DNA of 53,997 nucleotides from Rhypophila decipiens (lineage: Eukaryota > Ascomycota > Sordariomycetes > Sordariales > Naviculisporaceae): contig MU858277.1 in the NCBI GenBank assembly GCA_033297075.1, positions 1 through 53,997 of the forward strand, in the 5' to 3' direction. The notes under the pieces are model-generated. The model had not been told where the DNA came from, did no database searches, and was given only the letters and a program-made list of their open reading frames with translations. A program made the position numbers and the translations under genes. Shown here one piece after another: positions 53,919 to 53,997 of this stretch; the stretch's first letter is position 1; every line of letters begins with the position of its first letter.

Positions 53919-53984
53919 CAGGCACTAATACTCTCGTATTCAGGCACTAATCCTTTCGTAACCTGGCACTAATCCAATTTACCT
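53919..53984. repeat. Array of 22-bp repeats, CAGGCACTAAT family, at the window edge
   Basis: Three consecutive 22-bp units, 53919-53940, 53941-53962 and 53963-53984, begin CAGGCACTAAT, CAGGCACTAAT and CTGGCACTAAT. The array may continue beyond the window. The same family opens the array at 33037-33080. Confidence 0.8.
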
Positions 53985-53997
53985 CAGAGAAATCCAA

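Noticed and set aside
1..53997. CRISPR arrays, bacterial operons or ribosome binding sites
   Set aside because: The sequence is clearly eukaryotic with spliceosomal introns; the 22-bp arrays have no unique spacers.

Overview
The window looks like a filamentous ascomycete chromosome (Pezizomycotina; Sordariomycetes is my guess). Genes carry short spliceosomal introns (GT..AG, mostly 50-100 nt, CTAAC/CTGAC-like branch sites). Families typical of these fungi are present: a highly reducing polyketide synthase, an FSH-type hydrolase, an OPT transporter, a Mug190-like SMP/C2 protein, a Clr5-domain protein, GMC oxidoreductase remnants and small cysteine-rich secreted proteins. All names rest on reading motifs by eye; no search was run.

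Layout. 0.3-1.3 kb: a broken RNase H-like gene. 1.7-4.9 kb (-): a 10-exon oligopeptide transporter. 4.9-7.7 kb: no recognised gene. 7.7-11.8 kb (+): a Mug190-like membrane-contact protein. 11.8-12.0 kb: an array of diverged 22-bp repeats. 12.4 kb (-): tRNA-Ser(AGA). 13.3-29.6 kb: a compact four-gene biosynthetic cluster. 29.8 kb (+): a second tRNA-Ser(AGA). 30.3-32.8 kb: two cysteine-rich secreted proteins built from the same six-cysteine module. 33.0-38.8 kb: a repeat-rich stretch with a 22-bp array, two solo LTRs with perfect 5-bp target duplications, and a GMC oxidoreductase pseudogene split by a TA-flanked ~359-bp element. 37.3-37.8 kb: an eight-cysteine secreted or anchored protein. 39.6-40.3 kb: more repeats. 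41.0-41.9 kb: an intact RNase H-like paralogue. 42.1-44.3 kb: a large membrane protein of unknown function. 46.0-47.9 kb: two small hypothetical genes and a repeat element. 47.9-51.7 kb: no recognised gene. 51.7-53.7 kb: a Clr5-domain protein, followed by another 22-bp array at the window edge.

Cluster. The PKS (KS-AT-DH-cMT-ER-KR-ACP, 2743 aa) ends in an ACP and has no release domain. The divergent FSH-family serine hydrolase, of the type of LovG and Bref-TH, is the natural candidate to release the chain. A P450 and a multi-membrane-span MFS exporter form a second divergent pair. Together they suggest a methyl-branched, largely reduced polyketide that is hydrolysed off the enzyme, oxidised and exported. 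No transcription factor lies inside the cluster. The two near-identical tRNA-Ser genes bracket it in opposite orientation.

The most striking structural findings are the inverted tRNA bracket, the paired six-cysteine module genes with a conserved intron position, the dispersed 22-bp repeat families in strict register, the two solo LTRs, the TA-flanked insertion whose removal rejoins the GMC reading frame exactly, and the RNase H pair in which the intact copy has lost two catalytic acids that the broken copy retains.
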